NCBI RefSeq assembly: GCF_032854445.1 | Contig: NC_088302.1 | Span: 55,594,237-55,658,236 of the forward strand | Direction of reading: 5' to 3' | Source: Liolophura sinensis | Taxonomy: Eukaryota > Mollusca > Polyplacophora > Chitonida > Chitonidae | Length of the DNA stretch: 64,000 bases | Shown here: piece by piece, positions 62,401 to 64,000 of the stretch | Numbering within the stretch: the stretch's first letter is position 1 | Layout: each line of letters starts with the position of its first letter | Notes under the pieces: generated by a model | Database searches by the model: none | The model's input: only the letters and a program-made list of their open reading frames with translations | Told to the model about the DNA's origin: nothing | Position numbers and translations under genes: made by a program

Positions 62401-64000
62401 TCCTGTACCATCACAAGCTCTGAGGTCTGTCATTGATTTATTTTATCAAATATTTGCACTGTACATTCTGTGGCCTTGTTTGTTTAAAGACCCTTTGAAT
62501 AACACTAAAATGACCTTTACCTTCTGCTGCGGCATTTTTTTCAGTTGCATGTTCACTACTCTGATTAGCTTCAAGTGTATGTTTTCAAATAATACTGAAG
62601 TGTAAATTGCTTAAAATATAGTACATCTGAAGAAGGGATTCGGTCATTGTTTTGCACTCATACATGTTTTGTCTGTGATCTTCACATTTCTGTTGATTAA
62701 TTTTTAATTGGAGTTTGACTAGGGAATCGGGGTGTTACAGGAAGAGCATTCCTAACCCTGTAGTGTAGAATTGTGCTCAAGACCACCTGGCAGATATATA
62801 CTGTAATTGTTTATAGAGACGTCATAAATGAAAGTTTTACATCACATTTAGCATCACTAGAAAGCAAAATAAATATAATATTGATGCACAGCCTGTAATC
62901 TTACACATTGGTGAATTACTTATTGTGCATTTAAATGTCATTATTTTGTGATGTTTTGTTGTACAGATAGGACATTTGTGTATGACAGCATACTTTTGGT
63001 TCAAAAGCTTATCCCAAATCCCAAAACTTTTTGTCCAGGCTTTCCATTATGGTACTTGTTTCAATGCTCTGCCACCAAATCCTATACGTTCAATTTGCCG
63101 TGCCACGTAGTTATTAAAATACAGGCGGTTTAGGCTTGGAGAGGATAATTTTGTAGTGGCCTGGTAATGTTGACAAAAAGCCATTGTGTAGGTAAGATTG
63201 TTCCTTCCTGTTTGACATGTAGGCACCTTTAATGGCGCTGTCCTAATAGGATTAAATCATGTAGACTTTGTGTTCCTGTATTGTGTTGATGGCATTGGTC
63301 AGGTTTTGTGTATGTTTCATGCTTTCCGGGAAGAAAATGTTGACAGTCTTAGATAATCACATAACCACAGAGCAGCTTTTTAAATCAACTCTCGGGAAGG
63401 TATCTTTGTCTGCGTCATGCCTTCACAGAAGTTCCCAGGCTAATGACAGGTGTGTGGTGCATTATGTCCCTGCCACCTTTAGGACAGTTCTTCATACAGT
63501 CCTTTAAAGGCGTTGTTATACAGGTGTGAAATCACAAAGCGCGTCCAACACCCTTCTAGTGCCTTTCTTACCTCTCTTGTGAAAGTCTTGCCTAGGGGTA
63601 AGACAGGGAGCACCATTGTGCCCTGTACTGTTAGAAGGCGTGTTGACAAAAGCAGATTCTTCCACTGTTTTCCCAGCTTTCTTGCTGAGATAAGAGATCA
63701 GCATTCATGATAGCACTTGTTATTTGGGTCCAGCTGACAACAGCATCAGATCCTCCCCTACCTCTTGATAACAGAAGTCATAAGTCAGCTATAGCCAAGG
63801 GCCCTTGAAAAAGTAAACACTTCAGTATAAAGGCCTGGTATTTGTTCTCTTTCCAAGTTTTAAAGCATTAGTGAATTTTAGTTTAATTTTAGTGAACTTA
63901 AAAACAGATCTAGTAGAGAACTAAGTTTATGTGTACACTTGACTGATCAGACATTTTCCTTGTTCTACTCTGCCATCCAATGTAAGATCAAATGTGAAAT
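59428..64000. other. Unique stretch to the window end, possible regulatory DNA
   Basis: No exon or RNA gene is supported. Blocks at about 59750-60960 and 61900-62045 are complex, with AT cores such as TTTTAATTAAAT near 62031. The frame at 61711-62040 (109 codons) begins in a low-complexity Ser/Pro/Leu-rich run and is not convincing. No tandem repeats of note. Confidence 0.4.

Overview
The window looks like nuclear DNA of a metazoan, most likely a mollusc or other lophotrochozoan. It has long unique AT-rich stretches without dense ORFs, many minisatellites, and several copies of a tRNA-headed SINE. The SINE tail (CTTGAGTACRGMGTAAAACACCAATC followed by an ATAA-rich end) is of a kind I recall from molluscan genomes. 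The species call is an inference from memory. Nothing prokaryotic (operons, ribosome binding sites, phage or CRISPR loci) is visible.

No certain multi-exon protein gene can be read here. The best coding candidate is a 137-triplet open frame at 55465-55875 with a good initiation context and a single in-frame TGA. It is probably a retro-pseudogene, an assembly base error, or less likely a recoded gene. Weaker candidates are a minus-strand 47-codon putative first exon ending at a consensus splice donor (54131-54271), a possible exon at 52576-52725, and a possible 5' noncoding exon ending at a strong donor at 16777. The rest reads as intron or intergenic DNA, with some unique stretches rich in homeodomain-type core motifs that could be regulatory.

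Layout. 1-533: 77-bp tandem array, cut by the window edge. 534-2833: unique. 2834-5148: about 35 copies of a 65-bp repeat, with a central indel-rich stretch that looks like unpolished assembly. 6147-8565 and 8766-11405: the same ~2.4-2.6 kb segment on both sides of an exactly 200-N gap, almost certainly two overlapping or allelic contig ends placed in series. 11406-11935: continuation of the 31-bp array. 12689-12754: long G-run. 14602-14846: 5'-truncated SINE with a 13-bp target-site duplication. 17375-18255: 29-bp array. 18583-18803: MITE copy 1. 21026-21246: 14-bp array. 26231-26520: full-length SINE with a 12-bp duplication. 27279-28066: 36-bp array containing a 297-bp near-perfect duplication. 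28261-29455: 39-bp array. 32195-32670: 28-bp array. 36496-37024: candidate MITE with CRE/ATF-like sites. 37088-37290: 34-bp array. 43424-43639: MITE copy 2. 45398-47080: 33-, 18- and 30-bp arrays. 53235-54792: 21-, 28- and 42-bp arrays. 59041-59427: 55-bp array.

Tandem repeats cover very roughly a sixth of the window in about twenty unrelated families. They produce almost all the long apparent ORFs, because units whose length is a multiple of three, or units free of stops in all frames, read through. These ORFs should not be annotated as proteins.
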